Below the pieces are notes generated by a model. It saw only the letters and a program-made list of their open reading frames with translations, was not told the DNA's origin and searched no databases. Below, piece after piece: positions 49,435-62,500 of a stretch of DNA of 64,000 bases (within the stretch, counting starts at the first letter, position 1; each line of letters begins with the position of its first letter). This DNA is from Amphirosellinia nigrospora (lineage: Eukaryota > Ascomycota > Sordariomycetes > Xylariales > Xylariaceae), in contig SCHM01000004.1 in assembly GCA_004123355.1 (NCBI GenBank), positions 1,178,001 through 1,242,000 of the forward strand, read 5' to 3'. Position numbers and translations under genes: made by a program.

Positions 49435-50550
49435 CGGCCTTCCCCTACCAAAAAAAAACAACACAACGTTCTTTTTTATATTGCTTTTTGGTTCAATCAA
49501 GATAATCTTCTACCCATATCCGACTAGATTCGCCCCAAGCCGAAATCTATAACGTTGTAGGTAGTAGGTAGTGTTGTGTACTATCTATCCTATCCTAGGA
49601 TGTTTTGGTCCTTTACTTACCTTTACCTATTCTTGGCCCCCCCTCGAAAACATTCTTTCTTGGTCCTCTTATGCAGGTAAAAAAAGGACGTTTATGTCTT
49701 TTTTATTTTTAGAATAGGTCTTTTTTTTTTGTAAATAAATATAACATGATTAGATGGTCCCTCCAAAGGAAGGAAACTAAGAATTGAAAAATCAATGAAA
49801 AAGATTTGGTTGAGGGTGAAATATTAAGAGCTGAGATGATCGTGAACTGTCTGTCTCGTCTTGTTCGCCGAGAAACTTGGACGGGAAGGGAAGTAGGTTG
49901 GGCGTGGGTAGGTTAGGTCAATTGGCATTATTCAACCTTCTTGTCGTTATCGTCTACTAGACTCTTCCATACTGGTGGATTTTATGTGCTCTGTCTGATG
50001 AAGACCCTCTATATTTACTACCGTGGTCACGAATAATCATATAAAATTGAGCTTCTGAAATACAGACTAATAATCCATTTGTCTATTAAGTATCAATATG
50101 ACCGTAAGGGTCGGGGGTCGTATCTCATCATAACCGCTAATGCTCCGAAAACCTAAAAAGATAAATTTCGTAACATGCAAAAGCTAGAGTGAATAAGTGA
50201 GGAGGGAAAGATCCTTGAACTCCGCCCATATATCATCAAAACGCCTATCCATACGCCGGCGCCATGTTCAGTACGAAACCAACAAAAAACCAGACTCAAA
50301 CTAAACTTTTCAATGTGGATGCAACTTTTCCTTCCTCGAAAGAATCCCCTATACCATTTTTTTAATGTGCTCTTAGCTACGTCGTAGCAACTCCTAGACA
50401 TAGCCGGGAGGCGTCAAAGGGGCATCCTGCATGGTTACGGACACAGTAGATTGCCGAGGGCAGAAGAGGGAGTCGCTCCACGCGACGAAGGAACGCGTCC
50501 GTTATCGGAGGAGGTTACCATACGGATGGTAGAACGTCGCACTTTGGCGA
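49435..50550. other. Intergenic, convergent 3' flanks
   Basis: About 1.1 kb between the converging transcription factor and giant-protein genes. AT-richer with T and A runs (49440-49480, 49675-49745) and GTAGGTAGTAGGTAG at 49557-49571. No gene seen. Confidence 0.6.
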
Positions 50551-53500
50551 CTAATACTTGTGCAGGGAGATGACGATCTCATCATCCCGACGCCGTTGTC
50601 ATCACCCCTTGACGACGAGGGGAATAGTACGCAGCGGACAACGGCGCCCTTTGCCTGGTAGTCTTCGTTGCTAGTCGACGAATCACCAGATCGTTCGTTC
50701 ATGAGCGCTGCATTGAAGGTGACGGTCTGTGTGAGTTCGCCATTGGCATCATACTCTGGCTGTAATGGTGGGAGCATCATGTACTCTGCCCGCTGAGTGC
50801 GCATCTCAACCGATAGGTCAACAGCTTCGCGCATGACGCGACGTAGCTGGGACTGTATCTGACCTTCTAAGTTGGTAGGAGGTGGGAGGATCATGGTTAA
50901 TGTTTGAAGTATGGCTTGGACAACTGCCTCGGTATCCTGGTTACGCTGATCGCCAAAGGCGGGGCGCCTAGATAGGAGGGTGAGGGTTATGGCACGCCAC
51001 TGGCGGACGGCGTGGGTTGGCCCAACGTCAGTCAGAAGCTTCTCGAGAGACTTCAGCTTCTGCCGCTGTTCCCGGTCCATGCCGAAAAGATATCGGGTAA
51101 AGACAAATTCCCAAATCATGTTCATGGTCATGGACATGAAGATGTCACGACGGGCGACACGGTCGCTCAGATAGTCGTCAACATCAGACCCATCGAGTAT
51201 GGTATATCAAGTCGGTCGATGATCTTCTCGTCGTTGATCTCGTTGGTGAGGCGGCAAGCCCGCATGTCGGAGAATTTGGAGAAACGGAGAACCCACTGTT
51301 GCACATGCGAGGACAGCTGCTGGCATCGGTGGTCGAAGTGGTCCTCCCTGAGGCGGAGGAAGTCGGCGTCAGGTGGCTTGGTACAAGGATCTGTCTTCAT
51401 CTCCCGAATATGGTCCTTGGCGGCTTCTAGTTGGTTGCGGAGCTCCTCGATCTCAGCGTCTTTCGCCTTCAGGGTCTGGGTATACTGGTCCCGTGCGCCG
51501 CGATGCTCGTCTAGCTCGCGCGCGGTCGTGGTATGTTGGGATTCGAGCCTAGTGTATTTTTCGTTGTGCTGCATAGCGAGGAGGCTGTTGGCGCTCTGCA
51601 GGCCCTCGTTCACCTCGGTCAGGCGGGTGACTTCGTTTTGCAGCCATTTTAGCATGCTTTGAGGCTCTCGATCTCAGCGTCACGGTCGGTGATGGCCGAG
51701 GTGTTGCGCTGCGTCATGTGCTGTTCGGCACGGGCTCGGGCGTCGGCAAGAGCGCGGTTTTCGGCGATGAGCTGGTCGACTCTGGCTTCGAGCTCGAGAA
51801 CTTGCATGCTCTGTCGGCGACGCATGCTGGGAGGTCGTGTCGGAGACCGCGGGGACCCGATGCGGCCCTCGCCATAGCCATCCTAGATGTGTGTCAGAAC
51901 ATTTGCATATATTTTGATTGCTTAGAGGATGGGCGGGATCGCGACATTTACCCAACAAATGGGGTTGGGGGGTTGGCGGCATGAAAGGAAGGAAATGCAC
52001 AGATGCGCAGGTGCACAATTGAAAATCAATATGAAAATCCAAATTCAATTGGCAACAATAATCAAAGCAACATTTCAGCAAAAAGATGGCATCATCAACT
52101 TACATAGACGTCGGTCATGTCCTTGGAGCGGACACGGCTCTCGTTCGCAATGGGAGTGATGTTGTGGTGTAAATCATGAGTCTGGCCCTGGCGGTCAGAG
52201 GTATCACGCTGTCTCTGCTTTGGACTTGGCCGCCCATCTTCCTGTCCTGTCCCGTCCCTGTCCCTGTCGGTAGTGGATACCGGAAGGCTGGGAGAGGGGC
52301 TGGTGTGGCTGGTGTGGCTGAGACCCCGCAGGTCGCTGCTCATTCGCCGGGGGACCCTGCGCAGGGGTGGAGTGTTGGCGCCTGACGACCGGAGGCTGCG
52401 GATGCTGTGCATGCTCCGGATGCTGTGGCCGCTAGGGCTGTCGGGTCGGTACATGTGTGGCTCAGGTGTTCGCAGCCGTGAGATGCTCGTGTTGGACGCC
52501 GATCGCAGACCACGTTCTTCCGGACTGTGGTGTGGTCCCTCGCTTGATGCCGCTGCTGACATTGTCTGATACGCTTCTCGGTGTAGGTGTAATCTGCTGT
52601 TGAGGTGTACGTGGATTCAGAGCGGCGGCGGGGCCTAACGATTTGAGGGGCGTCATGGCCCGCTTCACCGGCTCTTCCTCTGCTGGCTTTTCTGGCGTAG
52701 CGCCTCGATCCCACCCCCTGGCTAGGGCTGGCGTGGGTGTGCTCAGCTTGGGTGTTTCGCTGTCGAACAGGGACCGCCTTGAATGTCTGTCATGCCGTTG
52801 TGGTGTTTGAGAACTATTACCGCCATCGTCTAACGGCACCGACGAGACTCGTTTGGTACTGTCTTCTTGCGAGGTTGCTGTTTCATCGTCAGGTCTGGGT
52901 GCCATATGCACACCGCTATCGCGTTGGCTAGCATCGTCTGCGGGGCCAAGGCCACGTCGTTGTGGATTTGGAGACTCCGTGACAAATCCGCTGTCCCTGT
53001 TCGCTTCTAATCCCCTTTGAGTTTTGCCTTCAAGATTGGAACCCAACTCTTTCTCGAGATCTTCGTGAGTTTCTTCTTCCACTGGCGGTAAGCTGCGACT
53101 GTAGTCGAGGGCGCTCGGCGTCCGCGGCGGGGGAAGTGATGGTACAAATAACTCTTCGGGCGCGTCCTTGGAGCCGGTTTGTAGAGATTTATCGTGGTCT
53201 TCGAGTGGTTCTGATGTATCTAGATTATCCCAACTGTCTTGTCTTCCGGTTATGCCTATATCTTTTATCTGCGAGTCCGTTTCTCCAGCATCAGAGGGCC
53301 GGGGCATTGGAAGTTCAGGTACTACCCCCCTGCCCCTTACTGGGCTCTCGACGTTGGCGTCGTCTGCGCCAAGATCATCATGTGGAGTGGGCTCAAGTAC
53401 TTCTTGGCTTGCCACTTCATCTAGCTGCCCCTTAGCTTCGATAGTAGACTCAGTACATAAGCCCCCAGAATCAACTTCCAATCTGGATTCTTCTTCTAAT

Positions 53501-56500
53501 GGTTTGTGCCCCGAGCGCTCCCAAAGTGCAGGGTCATCGACTATGTCATCATCTTTAGATGTGCTCTTGTCAACACTTTTCGAGTTTTCGTGCCTTTCGC
53601 TGCCTTGGGTCCGTTGCATCCGGATATTTTCTATTATCTTGGTAGCTCCTCCAACTCTGAGGTCGACGGCCGCTTCTGTCTCGACGAGTTGATCCTTGGT
53701 AGCCTCACTTTGCTCGTTCTTTCTGTGCGACTCGTTTGCAAGAGATTCTTTTGAAACTAATTTGTCGTCTCCTGTTGAAAGGTCTAGACCTTGTGGTCCC
53801 TTCTCATTTGAGGGGGCTTGAAGATCATCCACATTCATGGGATCGGATTCGACTTGAGCGACGATCAAATCCTGAGGTGTGTGATCGAGAACCTCGGCCT
53901 TTTCTCTTCTCTGAGTGTATTCTTCGGATATGGAGGGAATTCTTATCACTTTGTCTGCCACTTGGAAATCTGTGTCTGGGAGTCGAGCCGCAGCAGGTTC
54001 AGTTGTCACAGTAGAAAGCGGTTCCGGTACCAATGAATCGTCTTGGACAAAGTGGGTTCGCAATTTCTTGTCAGGCTGAGTAGTTTGGTCGAACGGAATG
54101 TCGTGTTCGACATGGCTAGTCAGTTGCGCCGGGGACATGTCTACGATGGCGGGCGCTTGGCGGGTAGGCGAAGGAGCTCGGGGCTGGATGTCAGAAATTG
54201 GCAACTGACCCTGTTCTGCCGTGATGTCTGGGATGTTGGCCGGCTTTTCGGGCAATATATTCTGGACAAGACCAGCTGGCACTTGCGATTGGCCAGATTG
54301 ATCGGCCGTTGGAGGACTTCGAGCTCCTGCGTTCTGCTTCTCTTGTAGGATCTTGTCCGAGGTCAGCCGTGCAAGGGCTACCAGCTCTTGGGGTACGTCA
54401 GCTAAGTTTGGTGAACTTTCAGCTGACTGCTCCGAAGAAAGTATTTTAGCACGCTTTCTGTCCCTTTTTGACCTTATTCTGGAGGTAGGTTCCTCATCAT
54501 TCTGGGATTCTATAACTACCGCCTCTCGGATCGTTGCGTCAGGAGACGCCACATTTTGAGGATCATCAAGGCTTTCGATATTTTTCGTTTGCGGGCTTTC
54601 TAAAGAAGCACTAGGTCGAAGGTCGGATTCGGGTTCGAGGTGAGTTTGGAGTGTATGTTCGCCTAATACTGGCTTTTTACTGTCAACGTCGTCATTTCTT
54701 GGTTCTTCTTTGTGTTCCGGTTGACTCGTCGTTTGAGTAGCGTCACTTGGTTCAAATATTGCTGGTAGTTCGGCCTGAGAAGGGTCTTGTGGAACAGCTA
54801 TTGTCTTGAGAACTGGGATCTCGGGTTGAGTCATGTTGTCCATGTTAGACCAATCCCAAGATTGTAGGTTAGTGCTTGACTCGATGTTGGAATCCGTATT
54901 AGAAACATCACGCGCTTGTGCTTCTTTGGCCTTGTCTTCCTCCTCGAATGTTTTGGCCGAGAACTCAGGAGACTCGTGGGGCGGATCCTGGATTGTATCC
55001 ATTGTGATGCCAGCTGGTATCCCAGCTTGCTCCGTCAGAGACACTTCATCCGAGGCTTCCTCTAGCTTGCCGCGCAAAACTGTAGAATCTCCGCCATCAG
55101 GTAGATTGGAGCGCGATGGCACGGTATCCAATGCTGTGTCTGATACATCTATACCATGTACTGCAGACTGGCTCAATTCTTCATCGCCCTGAGTTTGATT
55201 TAATGGCGATTTGATGTCTTCAGCTGGAGGTGAGAGGATGGTTCCCGGCTACATCATTCTCTTGTGGGATATTTGGTTTCGTGAGAATATCTGGGTCATT
55301 TTCGGCAGGCATTAGATTCTCAATAGTTGAAGGCTCTGGCTGGCTTGCGATACCATGGCCGATAGTTGGGCTGCTTTCAGCGAGCTGTGCAGTACTGATC
55401 TCGGGACTAGGAGTTTCCGTGGCAGGCTGCTTCGTCTCCTTGCGTCCATCTTTATTCAATTGCTTTGTGGGAACGGTCTCGGACGAAATATCATCTACAT
55501 TGGCTTCTTTTCCCGGTGTCATTTCAGTGGGTTCAATCGGTAACCCGTCAACCGGCTCAGGAGGTTGATCTGTTGATTTTTGCTCAACAAGTAACAGGTC
55601 TGTTGCGGATTCCGGAGCTACAGTGTTTGCAGGTTCGGCATCCCAGTTGAGTTGGCTAGCTTTCTTCTTCTTCTTCGACTTTTGCTGGATGTGGTTTCAA
55701 GGAATGTGTCGTCAAGGTCTGTAGAGTCTTTCAAGCTCGTTTCTGTGTCCTCCGCAAGAGATTGATGATGAAGTAGCATGTCGTATCGTTGTTCCTGTTT
55801 CGTAGGGGTTTTGGCTTTGGTTCTTCGACTGCTTTTGCACTGTCAGGCTCCGGTTTCCCTTCTATTTGGCTTTGACGCTGTTCTATGTGTTCAAACTTCT
55901 TGCCTGACTCAAACTCTGAAAATGGGTCAACAGCTACTTCATCACTGTTACCCATCTCCATAGGTTCGCTAGTCATTGGTTTGTCAAAAGCCTTCTCTGA
56001 CTGCTGCGTTTCCGGGAGATCTTCAATCTCAGCTTCTGGTCCTGATTCCCAGCTTACCTGGCTGCTCGCTTCTTCTTCTTCTTATCCTTCTTTGACTTCT
56101 TACCCACTATTGTGTTTGTTCCATCATCCACCTTGGGGCAGCCTCCTCTGCCTGTGCAGCTTCGGGCTGTGCAGTCTCAGGTTGCACAGTGTCCGGTGAT
56201 ATAGTCTCTAGTTGTGTAGCCTCTGCCCGTGCAGTTTCCGATCCTGCTTCTAACACTGCCTCGTGAAGTGGTTCTTCTTCGGTAGATCGGGTTATGGCTT
56301 GCTGATCGTTAAAAGAAAGCTCTGATGCCACACCTTCAGGTACGGCGTTCATCAGGGATTCGCCAGCTTTCGACTCGATAGTCGATTCCAGCGCATCATC
56401 GGCCTGTGTTGAGGGAGCCGTCTCATTTATGAATGTTGGTTCCACAAGTAGTTTTGCTTCATCTTGACTAAGAGCCTTGGGCTCTTGGTCACCTGTCACA

Positions 56501-59500
56501 AATGTCGGTGGCTGCTCTGCTGGAAGACTAGAACTATTGGTATCTGTCGGGGCCGCTACTTCAACGACTCCGACTGCTGATTCTAGATTGGCTTCTGTCT
56601 CGACTTCGGGCTGAGACTCAACTTCACTAGCACGCTTCTTTTTCTTCTTTTGCTCTTTTTACTGGATGCGAGTTCGGGGCTTCTTCACTTTGCGAAGGTT
56701 CGGCCACCACGTCTCTGCTACATCGGGTATGATGATCTCGGCTTCAGCTTGTTCAGTTGAGTCAGGAGCACTAGGAGGAACAGGGTCCACAGGAGCTTCA
56801 TCGGGTTCCTGAGCTAAATCTGCTTCTGAAATCGCCTGCTTTCCTTTTTTCTTGTCTTTGCTATTCGTCGGCGGAGCAGGATCGTCAAGATCTTCTGGCC
56901 TCGCATCGGTAGGCGCGACTGCTGCTTCAGATGCTTCGGCTTCTAGCACTCGTCCAGCTTCAGAAGCAGGGCCTACTACCGAGAGGGGTTGGCTTTCTTC
57001 AAGTTGTTTTGACTCCTCCGTGGCTTGGTGTCAACCTCCGAGATGCTGGCTTGCTTCTTTTTCTTCTTATCTTTTTGCTTCTCTTGGGAGAAGGAGAGCT
57101 GGGGAGATCCTCATTTGTAGAAACAGCAATCTTAGGCGCATCTTCATTAAATGTGTTTTCTGAATCAATGACAGTAGTTGGTTCCGAAGTAGCCTCAGCC
57201 TCTGCTTGCGGGACCGCAACTTGTCCTGGCTCCTTTGAACTAGCCGTGTCTGAGACAACCTCAGATACCTTTTCTGGAGCCAGTTCCTCTTGGGGCAGTT
57301 CTCCAAGAAGAAGCGCTTCTGTGGGTTGCACTTCGACGGATAATTCCCCTTGACTGTATTTTCTTGTACAAGCTGTTCTTGTGGTGAATCTACTTTCGGT
57401 ACATCCCTCTCTGGCAAAGCTTCCTGTGACACGTCGTCTTCCAATGAGTCCATCTGCTTCTTCACCTTCTTCTCTTTCTTACTCTTCTTTTTAGAGATGG
57501 GCTGGACGATACCGTTATCATTGGAAGGCCCGAAAGGCTCGGATGTGGGGGGCTCAAATGCAGGGGGTTCGGATGCAAGAGGCTCAGATGCAGCAGGCTC
57601 AGATATTATGGGCTCATTGATGACACGTGAAGTTATCTCACCAGCTGCGGTTACAGCCGAGTCCTTAGTGGGTTGTTCTTGAACCACCTCGTCCGCTTGA
57701 GAACTGCTCTTCTTTTTCTTGTCTTTCTTCCCTTTCCTTGTTGGAGTAACAGAGCCGGCGAGGTCATCATCATTCACGAGTTCAGGCGTTGGTGCCCGTG
57801 TCTGATCCTCGTACTTTGACCTAAGTCGGTGGATGCTGTCGGGACAGTATCCCCGATTGTTTTCTCTGCGGAGAGCTCGTCGGTTGAAAGGCTTGACTGC
57901 TTTTTCTTATTCTTCTGTCTTTCTTGCTTTTCTTGGGAGAGGCAATTTCAGTGGTGCTCTCATTGCTCGTAGGCTCTTGAACCGATAATTCTTTGTCAAT
58001 GGGTTTTGCCAAACCAACAGTAGCCTCAGCGGATTCTTCACCAAATTCCTGGAGCAATTCATCTTCCCACATGTCGGCTGACTTCTCTTCCTTGGTTTGG
58101 TCGCTCTTAGTGGGCGTTGAGTCATTCAAGGCAGACTATTAGACGCAGGTTCGCTTTGAACAGGAGCCTCTTTACTACCGCCTTCTGCATAGTTGGCGCT
58201 GTCATCATTGCGAGCAGTGTCGGCGTGGGAAATAGCTTCGTTTCGAGCAATATCTACATGACTAGATTGGCTTTCGTCTCTAGCAGTGGTATCATCAGGA
58301 GCGATATCCTGGGCCTCGAGGGTGTTGTCATCTTGTGGGCCAGTCTTATCGTGCATCGTAGCCGTATCCTTGTCTTCTCCCGCTGTGATAGAGCCCGTGG
58401 CAACAGCTCAGATTGCTGTGTTTCGCCGAGCTCAGGGTCTGCGAGACTTTTACTATCCTCAAACGGTGCCTCCTCTTCCCGACTAGCAGCTTTCTTTTTC
58501 GTTTTCTTGTCCTTTTTGCTCTTCTTAGTCGGGGTAGAAGGGGTGCCTTCCGTATCCTCAGCTTTCGGTAGTTCCTCAATGCCTGGCAGTTCTTCGGCAG
58601 CCTTAGATAGTTCTTCCGGGGCATGTTTAACTACTGTTGGGATGTCCTGTTGGTCTAGATCATTGAAACCGGCTTGAATGGGCATTAGCGGTGGTTCCGA
58701 TGGGACTGGCGTTTCTTTTGTCTTGTTCATGTCGCTCCTTTTCCGGTGTGGAACCGAACGTATCGTCAAGAGTGGCTACCTCCTCGGCTTGAAGGGTATC
58801 TTGGGCCTTGGGTGGTGCGTCAGCTTCGGGGGTTGGCGGACTGGCGTTGTTTTGGTCTGCACTGTCCAAATTGTGTTGCGAAGATTGTAGCACCGCTTCC
58901 ATCATAGGTTCTTCTATGAGTTCTACCGGTAGTGCTGGAGAGGCCTCCTCATCTTGCACACCGGCTGACGTCTTTTTCTTCTTGTCCTTCTTAACGGAAG
59001 GCGAGCTAATACTGTCATCATCTTTGGATTCCTGGGGTAGAACTAATCCGCTTATGTCAGGAACTTCGCCGACGTCGATAGGAGCTGAATTGCCTGTACT
59101 TTGTTCTGGCTCTGGTAAGGGCGGCCCATTATCCTGTGAACCTTCTTGTTTTTTTCTTCTTCTTCTTGTCTTTCTTGGTCTTCTTGGTTGGGGTCAACTC
59201 GGTATCATCCAGGGTGGTTTTATCATTTAAAGGTAGCGTAGCAGAGGGCGATTCAGTAAACAGTGGATCAATAGACCGTTCAACTTCAACGGGAGTTGCT
59301 GGGACAACGGAGACCGGCTCAACTTCCTGACGAGTGTCAATCTCGTGAATGTGGTCCCCAATATCTTGAGCAGATGCAGTTTGATCCGCGGCAATGTTTG
59401 GCAAAGCCTCGGTTGTCATCTGCTCAACTGGAACAATAGGGCTTGCTTACTAGAAGCAGATTCAGTGTGTGCAATTTCCGTCGTATCAGGTAGATCGGTG

Positions 59501-62500
59501 AGAACTTGGCTGTCTCGCTTCTTTTTCTTTTTGTCTTTCTTCGACTTGCGGCTGGCCACGGGTTCTGAAGGCTGCTCTTCAGAAGTTTGTGTTTCAAGCG
59601 ACTGCTTTGTTTCTGGAGCTTGCTCACTACTGGCTGCATCGTTTATCGCGGGTTCCGTGGCAGAAGCTGTCACATTATCTGGCGTCAGGGCCGCGGATTC
59701 ACTAGCTTCAATGTATTGGCTTGGTTGGTTCTGGCCATCCAGAATAGAAGGCAGAGTAATCGAGGATTCTTGTGTTAGAGGCTCCTGGGCATCAGGTAGA
59801 GACATCAACATGTCGGATTCTCCAAAAGTTCCTCGCGTTTTTTCCTCTGAAGCAGACTGGGGCGTGTCGGCTTTATTTTCTTGATTATGAGCCTCGACAT
59901 CCACAGCCGAGCTTAGTAGTGCATCAGAAGAGACTGTTGGTTCGCCTTCTTGAAATTTGCTGTCCTTCCTGCCCCTTTTCTTCTCCTTGCTCTTGTTCGT
60001 TGCAGCTTCGGGGAGTGCATCATCTTGAGCTACATTTTCAAGAGCTGGCTGCTCAGTAGTCTGTTCAGGCCGCTGTTCTTCGGGTCCTGAAGATTCATTT
60101 TGCCCGGGATCAGTTTCCTTTAGTAAAGCGGCTGAGGGAGTCTCCTGGTTCTCAGCCGTAGGAGCATCATCGGGGGAGGATTCTAAGGCGATGGGATCAG
60201 ATGCAGGTTCTTGATTTTCTTGAGACTTTTCTTTGCGCTTCTTTTTCTCCTTTTTACTCTTCTTTCGTGCTGAAGGAGATTCGACTTCGCTGGGGGCTAG
60301 AATTGGGTCCTCAGCAGCTGAATTAGCCTCAGTTGGTAGTGCTTTTTCCTCCGCCGAAATTGGAGCATCTAGTTTGACTGGAGCATCAGGCGTGACGTCC
60401 GACCCTGTCACCTCAGTTTGACCTTTTATCTGCCTCTGAGCATCTATATCGTCTTGAGGTTGCGTCTCTACAGAGTTATCAACATTGTCTTGTGGTGAGG
60501 GGACGAGATTTTGGCGAGTGTTTCCTGCTTCTCCGTCTTCTTCCGGCACTGAAATATGATCATTATCTGATTGAGCACGAGACTCTTCATCAATTGGCAA
60601 GGGAACAGAAGCAGGATCAGAACCAATAGACCGCGGATCCATCGGATCTTGTAACGCATTTCCGCCAGAGCCCTGGTCCAGATTGCGCAAAATATCGGAT
60701 GGTAAACTTGCCGGTTCTGCTAACGTTGTCGAAGCGTTAGGTGATGCCTCTTCTAGGTCAGTTGTCAAGTTAGGTGTGATAAGTCCACCAGGACTCTCTG
60801 CGGGGATCTCGGTGAATTCCTCGATAGGCTCCGCAAATTGAACACTTGGGCGTTTCTTTTTCTTGTTCTTTTTGGATTTCTTAGGGCTCACTGTGATAGA
60901 ACTGGTGTCTGCATCATCCTCTCTGACTTGCTCAGGTAGAGACGGCACTGCATTGAAGTCGGACGCGGTTTCTGAATCAGGGCCAGGAAGGTCAGATGCT
61001 CCCTCATTTTCGGCTGCAGTTAGGCTTTGCTGCTCCGTGTCCTCTACGCTACTCACTGCCTGAGGAGTGGTAGGGCTAGTGGTGTCTGTTGTTAGCTCGA
61101 CAAACTCCGTTGCCTCGAGTTTTGCGTGATCGCTGCCTGGGTCGAGCTGCGTTTCAGTTTCAGTTATCTTTCTTTCGGCGGGTATTTCTGTCTCCGTAGC
61201 GGAAAGTAGATTAGATTCCAACTCCTGGTGTGTTGTATCAGCAGTATCCTCAGTGACGCTTCGCTCTACTTCTGCCTGAGGTTGCTGGATGTCTGTAAGC
61301 GTAACTAAATCCGCACCCTGCATATCTTCCGTCTCCTTTTTGTCTGATATAGTCGGCTCCATCTGGAATTCATGGGCACTTGGCTCCGGCTCAGGCATAG
61401 TCACCAAGTTTTGGGAATCAGCGAAATTTTGATCATCCAACACAACATCTCCTAGTTTGGGGGACACCACAGTCTCTTCTACAGCGCTGGCACCTGGTTC
61501 TGTCTCAGTCTTCTTGGCTTTCTTTCCCTTCTTAGACTTCTTGCCTGGGCTGGCAGTGTCAGGCGAAGCATCGTCGGTGGGCAGCTCTGCCTGTTCTAGC
61601 TCTGCATTTTTGTCGGCTCCAGTTGGGGATACGTCAGCCACGTGGTCGGTCTGCATGATTTGCTCTGATGACGGGACGTCCTCTATCGTCGACTCTGGAG
61701 CATCTTCGGTTTGGCGCACTGGGGCGGCCATGTCCTGGAGGTCAGATAAATCCGATGTACTCTGTTGCTTCTTTTTCTTCTTTTTGCCCTTCTTTTTCCC
61801 TTGAGGTTCTTCGGGCAAGTCAATGGCTTTGTTGGGCTCGTCGTCTTGTATTTGATCTGGTGGCGGGGCTGGGGCGTCCGTAGTGATACCAAGCAAAGCA
61901 CTTAAAGACTTGGGAGCCTCAGGTGGCTGGGTTGAAGTAGCTTGCGAGTCTTCAGCGGCAGCCGAGGGCGTCAACCGTGCCACTCCACGACGATAAATGT
62001 CCAGCCAAGACGTGCGAATCGCCGGCTTTTTAGCTGCTTCCGTTGCTGGAGGCTCTTGCCGAGTTTCTGATTCATTCATGTCATCTGGTGCAGACGATTG
62101 AGACGTATTCGCAGTGTATGCTTCTGAGAGCACTGATCGCTCGGTAGCCTGGGTTGGCACGTCGGTCTGACTCTCGTAGACATCAGCCTTCTTCTCTTCT
62201 AGCGCAAGCTTCTCTTCATCTATTGCAGATTCGACAATACTATTTGGCAGTTGTGCGGTTTCAGATGTTAGTTGTGACTTCTCGTCAAGGTCGTGGGATG
62301 ATGCGGCTACACTAGGTTCAACGACTTCCACGTGAGCTTTCGGCAGAGTTTCAGTGCCAGCCTCTGGGATGTGTTCCGTAGAATCAGTTTTAACCACAGG
62401 ACTGGTTTCATCTGGCGCTGTCGAGGAGCGTGGCTCAACTTCGCTCTGCTGCACTTCCACGATTTCAGTATCAGTCTTGGTACCAGCCGCGCCCGACGTT

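Noticed and set aside
54043-60000. Numerous plus-strand Ser-rich and Phe-rich open frames opposite the giant protein
   Set aside because: They are shadows of the Glu/Lys-rich minus-strand coding sequence (GAA/AAG read as TTC/CTT).
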